NCBI GenBank assembly: GCA_022575985.1
Contig: JAKSXM010000263.1
Location: 8,226,001 to 8,290,000, forward strand
Length of the DNA: 64,000 nt
DNA from: Anagrus nilaparvatae
Lineage: Eukaryota > Arthropoda > Insecta > Hymenoptera > Mymaridae
Direction of reading: 5' to 3'
Part shown: positions 34,522 to 45,361 of the stretch, one piece after another
Layout: every line of letters starts with the position of its first letter
Numbering within the stretch: position 1 is the first letter of the stretch
Notes under the pieces: model-generated
Databases searched by the model: none
What the model saw: only the letters and a program-made list of their open reading frames with translations
Told to the model about the DNA's origin: nothing
Made by a program: the position numbers and the translations under genes

Positions 34522-35450
34522 TTCTTTATTTGCAAATAAATACAAAAAGTGTACATTTGATAACAAGTATATAAAATATATAAAAATACAATGTATATTA
34601 ATCAGGTATAAATATTATATATATAGTAAAGTACAAAATTTGGTATAATATTTTTGTTTTTAATAATAATAATAATACTGAAAAAATAAAAGAAATTTAC
34701 ATATAATACAGATAATATATATAATTACTTTGTAGAATTTTTATAATAGGGTAATAAATTAGTAAATTGTTAAAATAATATAGATAATAAAATAAAAATA
34801 AGTATAATGTGTACATCTGGTGGTCCATATTAGACCAGTGTATAAACACGTATTGCACGTTCAGTCAATATTATATAGACATCAATGTATAAGACAAGTA
34901 TAAATAGTATAAAATATATATATATATAAGCAGTATAAACATAAAAGTATAAAAGTATAATAAACTATGAATCTACCGCAGTTTTGCGTCACCAATAAGA
35001 AGATGTTTGAATAGTGCTTTTTTGAAGCGACTCAGAGAAGGTAAATTGCGGATTGAGATGGGTAGTGAGTTCCAGTATCTTTCTTCCAAAACCTGAAAGG
35101 AATTGGCTCCTCTACCTCTTACAATAGTGGGTGGGGACAGTTCTTTGTTTTTAGATGCCCCTCTTGTTGTCTCTTTTGGGCAATGTCTAATGAATAAGTG
35201 CGTCAGGTAGTTTGGTTGATGCAAATGTAGTATTTTGTAAATAATTATGTTGATAAAGTATAGTCTACGTGTGTCTGTCATGAACCAGTCCATTTTGCGC
35301 CTAAAAGGTGAGACATGGTCAAGCTTTCGTATACCAAAAATATATCTAATGCCCTTGTTGCTCAATCTCTGAATTCTATCTTTTAAGGATGATTTAGCAT
35401 CTAGTAGAACAGTGCTACAATAGCTAATAAGTAAAATAACTAAAAACAAT
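34492..35450 (-). mobile_element. 5'-truncated LINE with (GATA)n-type tail
   Basis: The 3' end on the minus strand is AATAAAGAATATCTATC followed by a run of TATC tetranucleotides (34493-34525). The coding remnant lies at 34973-35449. TATATAAAAA occurs at both sides (34482-34491 and 35451-35460) and may be the target duplication, although the sequence is low-complexity. Confidence 0.75.
34973..35449 (-). pseudogene. LINE ORF2 C-terminal region
   Basis: The 158-codon stretch corresponds to the region after the reverse transcriptase in jockey/CR1-type LINEs. It has a thumb-like start, IQRLSNKGIRYIFGIRK and then RGANSFQVLEERYWNSLP, which is the common pattern near the ORF2 end. The RT catalytic motifs are missing through 5' truncation. 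The C-terminal end looks natural (stop at 34973). Confidence 0.85.
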
Positions 35451-35469
35451 TATATAAAAAAGAGAAAAC

Positions 35470-35800
35470 TAACATATAAATATTACTTTAGATTCGAGTA
35501 AAAATTCCTGTATTTTACTAGTAACTGGGGACCGTGGTTAATTTTATTATAATGTTTATTATTTAAATACAGTAAAAATTGCTTGTTCTTTAAAGAATTC
35601 AAACTATAATATAAAGTAATAATTACTGGATTAAAGTAGAATTTTTAACTATATGATGAATATAATTTTTAATTTAGTATTTATTTAATGCAAATTAAAA
35701 ACACTTTAAATTATAATTTTTTTTGTGGTATATTTATTATTTTTTTTTTGCTTATTATTATTTATTATTTTTTTTTTTATTTAATTTTTTTTTTTTAAGT
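35470..35800. other. AT-rich sequence with A-rich tail of the tRNA-like segment
   Basis: There is nothing coding here. The T-rich runs at 35715-35797 are, on the minus strand, an A-rich stretch directly following the tRNA-like segment at 35801, as expected for a retroposed SINE or tRNA pseudogene. Confidence 0.45.
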
Positions 35801-35874
35801 TAGTTTTGGGATTCGAACCCTGGTACTTTGCATTGCCAGCGTATCACTTCGTCCACTGTGCTATGGTTGCATAC
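35801..35874 (-). tRNA. tRNA-like segment with A-rich tail (SINE or pseudogene)
   Basis: On the minus strand a perfect B box (GGGTTCGAATCCC, 35820-35808) and an A-box-like TAGCACAGTGG (35863-35853) are correctly ordered and spaced. The segment is followed by an A-rich tail. The anticodon arm does not fold convincingly. Both this and the 25944 segment share TAGCACARTGGA in the A-box region, which may point to a common source. Confidence 0.5.
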
Positions 35875-35879
35875 GCGTG

Positions 35880-36780
35880 AAAGAATCGAAGTTTGAAAAC
35901 TATTGTTTATATGTTTTGGATATTACTCACTTACGCCCCCAATAAAGTAAATAGATATTTCTACTTCGCTCTTTTCTTTCTTAATATAATTCACATCTAT
36001 ACCTTTATTAAACCCTTTTATTTTATTTATTATATTATACGTGTTTATTTTGTATGATTAGTTTTGTTTTAAAATACCGAAGTTCGGATAAATGTGCCTG
36101 CACGTATGTTAAAAATTATTAAAAAGGGAGGGGGGGAGATAACAAGAAGAGAAAAAAATTATTTATCTATGTATTAAAAATTCCTATACGCGTATTGGAT
36201 TTTTATAAACATAATTTTTACTTTACGTTATAATAAAAATAAAGGCGCGCGTAGTAATATTTCTTAAGTATTATATTTTTTTTCCCTGAATTGACAGGTG
36301 GGTCGCGCACTACAATAAATACAGTAAAAATACTCTTCTTGTTTTCTCAATGTAAAGTATAAAAATTTAAACTATTTTTTGGAGCTTTAAAAAACGTGCT
36401 CCTACTTCTCTCTTGCGCCGGGAAAGAATGTTTCTTGTAAGCGCCGCAAGCCATGGACTCTTTTTTATCATATCGATAATGCGGGAATATTTAAATTCAA
36501 ACCCGGCATTACAAATTAATAATTAATAAAAATATATCTTGTTTTATTTTGAGTTCTATGATATTTCACCGATCGGATGTTTATACAAAAGTTATGAAAT
36601 TTATTTCATGGCAGTCATTTGTAAGTTTTTCCACCTGTGTGAAACAAAAACAAAAAAATAAACATGCCTTTAGAGATATCGGATAGGGTCTAAAAACTAT
36701 ACAATGAAAAAAAAAACTCAATTTTAAAAAGTAAAAGTAATGTAATTAATCGCTTGTTATATCGTATCCACAAGGTATCG
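35880..36780. other. No gene seen; GC-richer patch at 36390-36500
   Basis: The patch near 36410-36460 (GCGCCGGGAAAG, GTAAGCGCCGCAAGCC) stands out in AT-rich surroundings and could be part of an LTR or untranslated region. No partner sequence, frame or motif supports a specific call. Confidence 0.3.
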
Positions 36781-37117
36781 TTTTCATATATATGTCGCAG
36801 TGTTATAGAATAGTTTGTATTATAGGCTATAATACGGATTAAAGAAAAGTAAAATTTTTAAAATCATTACTTTTCTATGATACTGGAATTTTAAGTGTCA
36901 TAGCCTATAATCCGTATTATGGCCTATAATTTTAACGCACTTTTGTATTATAGAAAAATGAAAAATAAAATCGTTTTCATCATTTCACTACCATTCAATT
37001 ATTTATTTTTTATACTACCTGCATAAATCTATTAACTTACAATAAAATTTTTAGTTATTTTATTTTAATTATTTATTCAAATATTATAAATATTTTATTT
37101 ATTTTTAGATAGGCCAA

Positions 37118-37426
37118 TTAAATGACATCGTGAATTACATAAAAGCTGAGCTTTATAACATTGACATCTATTTCTTGAACATTGCTTAGCGGAAGCTCTG
37201 CAATTAAATTTTTTGTACCCTTGACCGCCAGAAAGAGATTGTATAGCTTGTCCCATAATGATTTATTCTTTTTACGATTTAAATACTGTTCTTTTAACTT
37301 TTCTTCAAAATCTTGACGAACAACAATTTTAACATAGAGGCTACTTTCACTATTTTCAATTATGTTGTAATAATCAAAAAATATGTTTGCAGAACCGAAA
37401 ACAGAAAAATACTGTTTGAAATTCAA
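37118..37426 (-). CDS. Hypothetical 102-codon frame inside element G
   Basis: This frame lies in the only non-repeated part of element G. The product is acidic-basic mixed (FEEKLKEQYLNRKKNKSLWD, then VKGTKNLIAELPLSNVQEID) and has no motif I recognise. Its composition is less Asn/Lys-poor than random AT-rich shadows, and it could be a remnant of a captured gene or of the element's own protein. It may equally be chance. Confidence 0.3.
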   Translation of the reverse strand: MNFKQYFSVFGSANIFFDYYNIIENSESSLYVKIVVRQDFEEKLKEQYLNRKKNKSLWDKLYNLFLAVKGTKNLIAELPLSNVQEIDVNVIKLSFYVIHDVI

Positions 37427-37699
37427 ATACTACTCATGATATCTATAATAATTTTGAATGCTATAGTACCAATTTTGATTCTAAGTAAGTCGCGATCGAA
37501 ACAAACCAAATATAAAATTAAATTATTCTTATCATAATAATAATATTATTCTATTCACGGTGACCTGGAAGCGTTTTATAATTCGATCAAAATAACAAAA
37601 AAAAAACGTATGATGGGGTGTTTTCTACACTAAAAAATGTCTACGAATTTCCTATCCGGACCTTCTATCCAGCTACTTTAAGCGTTTGCTGTCAATATT

Positions 37700-38400
37700 T
37701 TCATATTTTCAATATTATATTATTTTTATAATGGATTTCCTTAAAATTATGACCCTGAAAAACGACAAATTTTGATTTTTCTCATATAAGACGTGGTCGA
37801 ATTTCTTGGGAAAAAATATACAAGATCCTCTTGTAAATAATATTCAGAAAAATATATTTTGAAAACTAATAACCTTTTATAATGGATTTCATTGAAATTG
37901 GGACCCTGAAACACGACAAAAATAGATTTTTCTCATATAAGAAGTGATCAAAAGCGAAAATAAATTGTTTCATCGGATTCCTGGGGGAAAAATACATAAG
38001 TATCTTAAGTTATTAATATTTAGGAAATTTTGTTTTGTAAACTAATAAACTTTCGTGATTGGCATCCTTAAAATTGAGACTCTAAAAACGAATAAAATAG
38101 ATTTTTCTCCTATAAAACGTGGTCAAAAGCTTAAATAAATAGTTTCATCGAATTACTGAGGAAAAAATATACAAGATCCTTTTGTAAATAATATTCAGAA
38201 ATACTTCTTTTGAAAACTGCAAACCTTTTTTAATAGACTTCCTTAAAATTAAGACCCTAAAAACGAACAAAATCGATTTTCATCCTATAAAACGTGTTCA
38301 AAAGCTAAAATAAATGGTTTCATCGGATTCCTAGGGAAAAAATACTACGGGATATCAATTTGAACATAATTTAAAACAGTATTTAAATCCACTAGAAAAA
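37700..38400 (+). repeat. ~150-165-bp tandem repeats at the centre of element G
   Basis: About four degenerate units share ATGGATTTCCTTAAAATTA, then ATTTTTCTCATATAA.ACGTGGTC and ACAAGATCCT.TTGTAAATAA. They lie between the inner inverted pair. Confidence 0.7.
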
Positions 38401-39136
38401 CTGAAAGTTTTAAGAAAATGCCAATTTTGAGGAGATCATAAAAAAACTTTCGAGAGCTATCGTGGGCTCAAAAATCAATGTTTTGGTCTAAATTCAACGA
38501 GAAACTTATTTTTTTTACTTATATTTTCGAGTTCTGCAGGCGCGTTAGGAATCCCGGATATTTCGAAAAAAAGCCAGTCTTATAAAAAAATTCAAATCAT
38601 CATTATTAAAATTATCAAAATATTGACAGCAAACGCTTAAAGTAGCTGGATAGAAGGTCCGGATAGAAAATCCGTAGACATTTTTTAGTGTAGAAAAAAC
38701 CCTAACATATAGTTTTTTTGTCAATTTGATTGCATAATAAAACGGTTCCAGGTCACCTTGTATAACATTATTCTATAAGCAATTATTGTTGATATTTACG
38801 TTGACCATTAATGAAATAAATAATTTAAATTTATATAAATAAATAAATAATTAAAATAAAACAATTAAAAATTTTATTGTAAGTTAATAGATTTATGTAG
38901 GTAATATAAAAAATAAATAATTGAATGGTAGTGAAATGATGAAAACGATTTTATTCTTCATTTTTCTATAATACAAAAGTGCGTTAGTATTATAGGCTAT
39001 AATACGGATTATAGGCTATGACACTTAAAATTTCAGTATCATAGAAAAGTAATGATTTTAAAAATTTTACTTTTCTATAATCCATATTATAGCCTATAAT
39101 ACAAACTATTCTATAACACTGCGACATATATATATG

Positions 39137-39930
39137 GGTCATTCTTTATTAAATCAGCCAACCCCCCCCCCTGGACAACACAATTTTTGAAATAAACTGA
39201 TTTGCAATAGCTCATTTCTTTCATTGAACTCTCTAGTTTTCAGAGAAGTAAAATGCTTATTCTTTTCATTTTCTTTTTCCTGTTTACATTATTTTTTTTA
39301 AATAATAATAATTGTTAGAAACAGTCTACTTGTTTCCTGCTCAAAGAAACATCAATTATTGGAAAATCGTTCCTTCTTTTTAATTGAAAATATAGACGTT
39401 GGAAATTTCCAACTTTAAAAAAAATTTATATATTTCCATTGTATTTAATTTTTTTAATTTTTAATTACCATTTAAACTGATAAAAAAAATATAGCTGTTG
39501 GAAACTCAGTTTTTACTTCCAGCTAATAAAAAAACGCAGTTGTTAGAAACTTTATGCTTGCTTGAACTTATAAAAAAAAAATATTGGAAATTTTATGATA
39601 TTTTGCAGTGAATAAAAAAAATATAGCTGTTGGAAACTGGATATTTATTTCCAACTGATCGAAATGAATATCTCTTGAAAACTCGATGTTTGCTTCAAAT
39701 CTAAAAAAAAGTCTCTTGGAAAGTAAATGTTTACTTCCAACCTTAAAAAATTTATTTCTGTTAGTAATTCAAGATTTTTTTTCTACTTAAACAAAATTCT
39801 CTGTTAGAAACTCATTGTCTGCTTCTAAGATTAAAAAGAGTATCTATGATGAGGGCACGATGATTGTTTCCAACTATAAGAGAATTAGTTGCTGAAAAGT
39901 ATTTTGTTTCCAGTTTATATGAAAATTAAC
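39137..39930. repeat. Degenerate ~60-bp repeats, GTTGGAAACT units
   Basis: Between 39310 and 39920 a unit like TAGCTGTTGGAAACTC followed by TTTACTTCCAACT and AAAAAA recurs about ten times with heavy divergence. The first part (39140-39300) shows a C9-10 run at 39163 and nothing else of note. Confidence 0.6.
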
Positions 39931-39933
39931 ATA

Positions 39934-40143
39934 TTATAAAAATAATATATAACCAAACCAAGGGTGGTCATGCAAAAACTGAATCGTCTTTTGCTTGAAC
40001 GCAATGACTATCTGCCGAATGCACCAGGAAATGGTGCTGGAAATGACGCGCTGCTGGGCTACGCAGACAGAGTTGGAAGAATTTAGAACATAGCAGGCGG
40101 TATTAGTGGCCTCGACCATATTAAGGCTTAGATCAAACTGCAT
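39934..40143 (-). pseudogene. Possible copia integrase scrap
   Basis: The stretch MVEATNTACYVLNSSNS resembles the copia integrase segment that usually reads WAEA..TACY.LNR. Nothing else in the 70-codon frame is diagnostic. It borders an R1-like LINE 3' end on the right. The call is tentative. Confidence 0.3.
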
Positions 40144-40235
40144 TGTATAAGACTACCACCTTAACCACATAACTGTGATGAAAGGAAGTATTCTGGCTAT
40201 GGATAAACACTATGCGTAAATGCAGGACGCTCGTG

Positions 40236-40395
40236 AAAAAGAAGGGACAAAGTCGGTGACCGGGTTCGTCGTTAAAGTCTCCTGGTTGTACTCGTACAAC
40301 TGGGTTTTAATGGAAATTTGCGTCTTTAAGACCCGCAAACACTCCATGGCTGATGCAAGATTCAAATATTTCCCTTAAAAAAAATAAAACATATT
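40236..40395 (+). mobile_element. 3' end of the R1-like LINE family, copy b
   Basis: The sequence is very similar to the 3' end of the LINE at 47521-50044. It shares the inverted TTGTAC..GTACAACTGG hairpin, then ACCCGCAAACACTCCATGGC, TGATGCAAGATTC and an A-rich tail after TTTCCCTT. Only the last 150 bases are present. Confidence 0.8.
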
Positions 40396-40399
40396 TAAA

Positions 40400-40975
40400 C
40401 CAACATTTTGTTTCATATTCTTTTGGTTAATAAATAATATTATAACAGCCTTCAAAAATTCAATCAATATTATGTTACTTTGAGAATTTAATAAAGATGA
40501 TTTTTTTTTTCAATACCTAGATGTTATTAAGGATATCAAAAAGCTACCAACGTAATCTGTTTAGAACAACATTAATCTTCATAAAATTTTTTTTTTTAAT
40601 TTTTATAATTATTACTTGTTTCTGCTAAAATTCACGTACGTTTAACGTACAATGCATTCTATTTATTAAATATTATATATTGCTTGTCTAATAAAGTTCG
40701 ACTTTTGTTAAAAAAAATAAAAGTTTATAAACTAATACATAAAAGACGAAACCGAGTTATATTTTATATTTTTAAGATCGCGTTTTTTGTAATGAAATCT
40801 GAAAAATAATAAAAACAATTTCTTACCTTTTTTCTTTATTAAATATTGTTTGTCGATCATTCCTTGTGAATTCTAATTACGATTCCAGTAACACCAATTT
40901 TATAGAAACTAGATTCAACTGCGCTACGCGCAGAGAAGAATATTCTCCGAAGGTATTGTATGATGTATAATATAA
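40400..40975. other. No feature seen
   Basis: AT-rich sequence without coding capacity or repeat partners that I can find. A small perfect palindrome, CTGCGCTACGCGCAG-like, lies near 40919-40933. Confidence 0.4.
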
Positions 40976-40984
40976 TATTGAAGA

Positions 40985-42202
40985 TACTTGCATAATTCGA
41001 TTAAAAAAACTTGCATAATTCGAAAGCAAAACTTGTATAAATCGAAATTTAAATCTTGAAATTTTTTGAATTATGCAAGTTTTATCAGAGTTTTATTTCG
41101 AATTACAAAAGTTTTTTTTAAAATATAAAATTCTCTTGCAAAATCTAAACTTTCTATAACTAGTATATTCTTATTCCTTTGTTTATATTTATTTATTTTT
41201 ATCTATTATTATTATTTTGATATCTACTATTATTATTATTACATATACCTATGAATAATTATTAAATATTTTTAATCCTCAGTTCGTAATAAGACTTTAT
41301 TATAAGAACACGTATTCTAAGCTGTAAGTAAGATAATTGCACTGCTCATAACAGCTTGCCCCAAATTTCAAACGTAAAAGTTATTTTTCTACCACCAAAT
41401 ATGACCTCTGTCTTGCAGCCAATGGATCAAGGTGTAATAAAAAATTTTAACATTTTTATCTGCAATTAGTAGTCAAAAAGATTTTAGCAGAGCTAGAAAA
41501 GAATAAAAAAATTTACTTATTAGAATCTTCCAGAATGTGTATACAAGCTTGGAAGAAAGTATCTGCTACAACAATAAGCAAATGCTTCCGAAAGGCTGGA
41601 TTTTTCCACGATATACCTGATCAGATAGAAGAAAATACTGGTGAAAATCAGGATACAAATTTTATTCGCGAAATATACAACAGGCTTGAAACAAACGTTC
41701 CATTTGATGATTTTATCGTCGTTGATGACAATTTGGCTATTTGTAGACAAGAAACAGAAGAAGACATTGATGTTGTTTTAGAATTGCATAATACGAATAA
41801 AGAGATAATTCAGAAAATGAAGAAGTAGAAGAAACATTACCTACCTGTTCTGAAACATATCTCAACTTAAAAAAATGTAGACTGTTTTTAGACAACCAAG
41901 AAAATATTGATGAAAAAGTATTGAAATGTGTTGATTTTTTAGAAGAGCAAATTATATTAATAAAAATTAAAAATACGAAGCAAAAAAAATATAAAATTAT
42001 AAATAAAAATGTGTACTTTTAATTTTGTATTGATTGTTTATAATAAATTGATTTTCTTTTATTAAACTAAATATGTACTAGTTATTTATTGTTTAATTTT
42101 TAACATTTATATAATTCGAAATTTTTCAAATTATGAAAAACTTGCATAATTCGAAATGAGAACCCGGTCCCATCCATTTCGAATTATGCAAGTTCCACTG
42201 TA
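40985..42202 (+). mobile_element. Pogo/Tigger-type DNA transposon remnant
   Basis: The right end reads, on the reverse strand, CAGTGGAACTTGCATAATTC and is followed by TA (42201-42202), which fits a pogo/Tigger terminal repeat with a TA target. A degenerate matching sequence, ACTTGCATAATTCGA, appears twice at the left (40988 and 41009). Between them only the C-terminal part of a transposase remains. Confidence 0.75.
41387..42020 (+). pseudogene. Pogo/Tigger transposase C-terminus
   Basis: The frame opens with LPPNMTSVLQPMDQGVIKNF, the highly conserved DDE-domain segment just before the last catalytic residue in pogo/Tigger transposases. Two stops follow, and an open stretch (41535-41828) continues with ESSRMCIQAWKKVSATTISK and CFRKAGF, the usual next segment. 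A frameshift near 41826 leads into the acidic tail. The N-terminal DNA-binding domain is missing. Confidence 0.85.
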
Positions 42203-42209
42203 TATTGTA

Positions 42210-43700
42210 TTAAAGACACATAAATTAACAAAAAATTTATGCTGAATTTAATTAACTAATTTGCAGTTTTTGAGAGATTATCGAATCCCTTATCGAAATA
42301 ATTTTTATAGAATTGCACCAACTTGTTGATCTTTTTAATATCTTTTGTTTAAAAATTTGAATCACTTTTGCAGTGCCTGAAAACCCAAGCAAGTGCTTAA
42401 ATTTTGAAATAATTTAAGCAATATTTAAACAGAGCAACCTGTAAGTGTCAAGAGAGCCACTATTAGAAGAACTTCCCTATTTTATATTAGTGTTGTTTTG
42501 ATAGTTTTCAGTAAATATGCTATTTTTCTTAGACGCGAATGCACGAATTTGTTGATTTTTTCTATTCATTACGCAAGTGATGTATTAAAAAAGAAAACAA
42601 AAAGTTATCTCTATTCACTATTTAATTAGAAATTCGTTTTATTATATATCTTTTGATCTTTGTTCCTTAATTTTTGACCCTCTAAACCAAACATTAAACT
42701 TTAATATTATTATTTATTGTATAAAATTTAAAATCATATGGCTATTCTCTCTTTATATAGATTTTTAGAGTTTTTGTCAATGCAAAAGATAAACTTTTCG
42801 TAATATCCAATGAATTTATAATCAATGTCGTAGACACTTGATAAAAATTATTTTTACCTCTTTTTACTGGTTTTAATGACCTTTTAAGTTGAAATAGCTT
42901 AAAGTGTCCATACCAAATTTTATTTTGCAAATGAAAGAGAATTTATTTAAAAATACAATTTTTTTTTTTATTAATTAAAAATTGCGCTGGAAGTTACTAT
43001 TCCCGAAAAATAACGTCTTTTGAGCTTACGTGTAATGTATCTCAAAATTTACTCAGTTCTTAATTTACTCTTTTACATATTTTTTTATGTTATCTATAGA
43101 ATTTTTAAAAATGTAATGTAAACCATTTGTTATATATTTAACCCTTTCGGTTAAATGTTGTTTCTTGATGTTGTGCGTTTTCACCCCTTTAATTGATGTT
43201 GATGGCGATTCAGGATACTCCTGTTTTTCGAAAAGGTTTAAGGAAGCAGTTCAATTAAATTACACTGTTTTTACTAATTCACTTTTATTTAGTTTAAGTT
43301 CAAGTAAAGACTTATTACACTCTAATAGGTGAACTTTATGAATGACCAGATAAATAGATTTGTCCGAACGCCCGCGTCTGTTAGTGTGAGATAGGTTTAT
43401 CTAGTCTTTCTCGGAGGAGGGTTTAAACCAGGTTGATTCAATACATCGTTTTTAATTCGTGTTGTTAGGGAAGTTTTGGTACGTTGCTAGGGGTGCTTCC
43501 ATAATGGCGGATAAAATAAGAAATTCTTATTGGTGTTACTAAGGGGCCGGGCGTATTACTCTAGAGAGGAGTTGACTATTGGAATTTATATTATGGAAAT
43601 CTAATAATAATAATTATGCATAGAGTGTGTCTATACCATATGTAATGGGAACACGTGCTAGTATCATTGTTTATGTGTCTAGACTTTCTTTAATAGAAAA
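42210..43700. other. Unassigned; possible LTR-like patch at 43180-43560
   Basis: Most of this stretch is AT-rich with no frame of interest. The GC-richer patch at 43180-43560 has features of an LTR or leader but no repeated partner in the window, so no call is made. Confidence 0.35.
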
Positions 43701-44125
43701 AACGTGTTATAGCTAGGTAATATATATATGTTAATATCTTTATTTATGTGTCTAGACTATGTAATAATAATAAACTGGTGGGTTAGCAAAATATGTGTCT
43801 AGACTTTTTATGGGTTATGTTATCAATGTGAAACGTGATAATATCTTTTATAATAAGGTTGAGGTAATATCTTTATTTATGTGTCTAGACTTTGCAATAA
43901 TAATAAACTGGTGGGTTAATAAAAATATGTGTCTAGACTTTTTATGTGTTAGACATTCTTTAATATGATTTTATCAATGCAAAACGTGATAATATCTTTT
44001 ATAATAAGATTGAGATAATAGCCAAGCAATATGAAACATGTTAATATCTTTATTTATATGTTTAGACTTTGTGTAATAATAATAAACTGGTGGGTTAACC
44101 AAAATATGAGTCTAGACGTAGTTAT
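43670..44125 (+). repeat. Degenerate tandem repeat, GTGTCTAGACTTT units
   Basis: A unit of roughly 130-170 bp recurs about three times: TATCTTTATTTATGTGTCTA, then ATAATAATAAACTGGTGGGT, then AATATGTGTCTAGACTTTTT. TCTAGAC appears at least six times. Confidence 0.7.
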
Positions 44126-44154
44126 CATAAAAGATAATGTTTGTGGAGATATTG

Positions 44155-44880
44155 TTACATACATTTGGCAAAAAATATAGGGTATATTTGGTCCTTAATT
44201 AATACATTACAATCACTCATTCTATTCTTTGTATTATCAAAAAATTCAATATTAAACGTTTCAGAAAATAATCTTTTTGATTTGTTTCTTTCCGCATCAA
44301 TTATTTTCACATTTTTGAAATCCATAGATTTACATTTATTATTTAACATATGTGTATGCAATGCTGATTTTTTATTACACTTTTTTATATCTTTTCATGT
44401 TCATCAACTCTAATTTTAAGTTTTCTTTTACTTTGACCAATGTATATGTTACGCCCGAAACGAGGTAACGGCCGGTTCCGCGGAATCGGACAGTAAACCG
44501 GCCGGTTCCACGGAATGGGACATCAAACCGGCCGGTTCCGCGGAACGGGGCATCAAATTAAATAAATTAATACATTGAAAATAAGAAACATTTCCAAGAA
44601 AAAAAATTATTGTTTAATTTCTTTTACATTTAAAATACATTTTTAAATGATACTGATTAATTATAAGATAAAAAATTTGTTTGACTTAGCAAATTTTATT
44701 CATAATTTCATCAAACCGGCTGATGACTGCCCCGTTCCGCGGAACCGGCCGTTACCTCATTTCGGGCGTAACATATATACCATCACAATCCTTACAATTA
44801 ATTTTGTATACAATATTTGAAATGTCTTCTATCTTATATTTATCCTTCCCCAATTTAATCATATTATTAAATTTATTATT
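44155..44880 (-). pseudogene. PLE C-terminus with GIY-YIG, interrupted by a MITE
   Basis: Read on the minus strand, the frame runs NMIKLGKDKYKIEDIS, then NIVYKINCKDCDGIYIGQ, where the MITE interrupts it in the codons for GIYIGQ. It resumes as SKRKLKIRVDEHEK. After one stop it continues through the 68-codon stretch to the natural C-terminus at 44155 (KRLFSETFNIEFFDNTKNRM). The N-terminal reverse transcriptase is missing. Confidence 0.88.
44447..44773. mobile_element. 327-bp palindromic MITE inserted in the PLE
   Basis: Both ends show TGTTACGCCCGAAACGAGGT / TGTTACGCCCGAAATGAGGT as inverted copies, followed by AACGGCCGGTTCCGCGG. Several GGCCGGTTCC.CGGAA units are stacked on the left. TATA stands on both sides (44443-44446 and 44774-44777) and the uninterrupted PLE codons need only one copy, so the target duplication is TATA or TA. 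The GC-rich ends contrast with the AT-rich centre. No coding capacity. Confidence 0.88.
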
Positions 44881-44924
44881 TACTTGTAAAAAATTGTAAA
44901 AATTATAAAAAATATTCATTAATC

Positions 44925-45165
44925 AAGTACGCAGATAACATTGCCCTGACTACCAGGGCTAGGGATACGAAAGCGATCCAAGAGATGTCGAATCTGGGCA
45001 TGAGACGGTTCATTCTCTGAAAATGCGAGCACGGGCTCTGGCTTGTGATCCCAAAAACGCAGATCGTTTTTCTTACCTGCCAAAGAGTTCCAAATATATT
45101 TGACATTAATGTTGATGATGGCGGTAATCCTTACTTGATCCGAACCAGAACATCAATGAGTTGAT
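44925..45165 (+). pseudogene. R1-like LINE reverse transcriptase scrap
   Basis: A short stretch reads KYADNIALTTRARDTKAIQE, with YADN in place of the catalytic YADD. After a stop, it continues LVIPKTQIVFLT and INVDDGGNPYLIRTRTS, matching the same family as the LINE at 47521-50044. It is a small internal fragment. Confidence 0.75.
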
Positions 45166-45361
45166 TGTCTGTAATACTACTTTGAACATTTGATGTCGAC
45201 CACCACCAATGGAAGTAATTAAAAAATATTTTCCAGGCTAGAGTCGTTGCTGACCCACGCATAAATGACGTTTTCAACTTGCAGCACCTTTTTGTCTTGC
45301 CTCAAGGGCAGCCTGAATATCACTGCAGCCAACTGTACAGTTGTTTGGGATACCCTTGTTT

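Larger units (their letters stand above)
36785..39136. mobile_element. Inverted-repeat element G (~2.35 kb)
   Basis: The outer inverted arms of about 300 bp (36785-37085 and 38825-39136) start with ATATATGTCGCAGTGTTATA at each end. They carry the block CATAGCCTATAATCCGTATT. An inner inverted pair (37555-37695 and 38630-38765) shares AGCTGGATAGAAGGTCCGGA. Between the inner pair lie degenerate direct repeats of about 150-165 bp. Between outer and inner left arms is an open stretch on the minus strand. No transposase signature is visible, so it looks non-autonomous. Confidence 0.75.

Noticed and set aside
37118..37426. Reading element G's frame as a transposase
   Set aside because: No DDE/D-type motif, DNA-binding domain or zinc cluster is visible; it is kept only as a hypothetical frame.
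43180..43560. GC-richer patch as an LTR
   Set aside because: No matching partner, target duplication or primer-binding site was found in the window.
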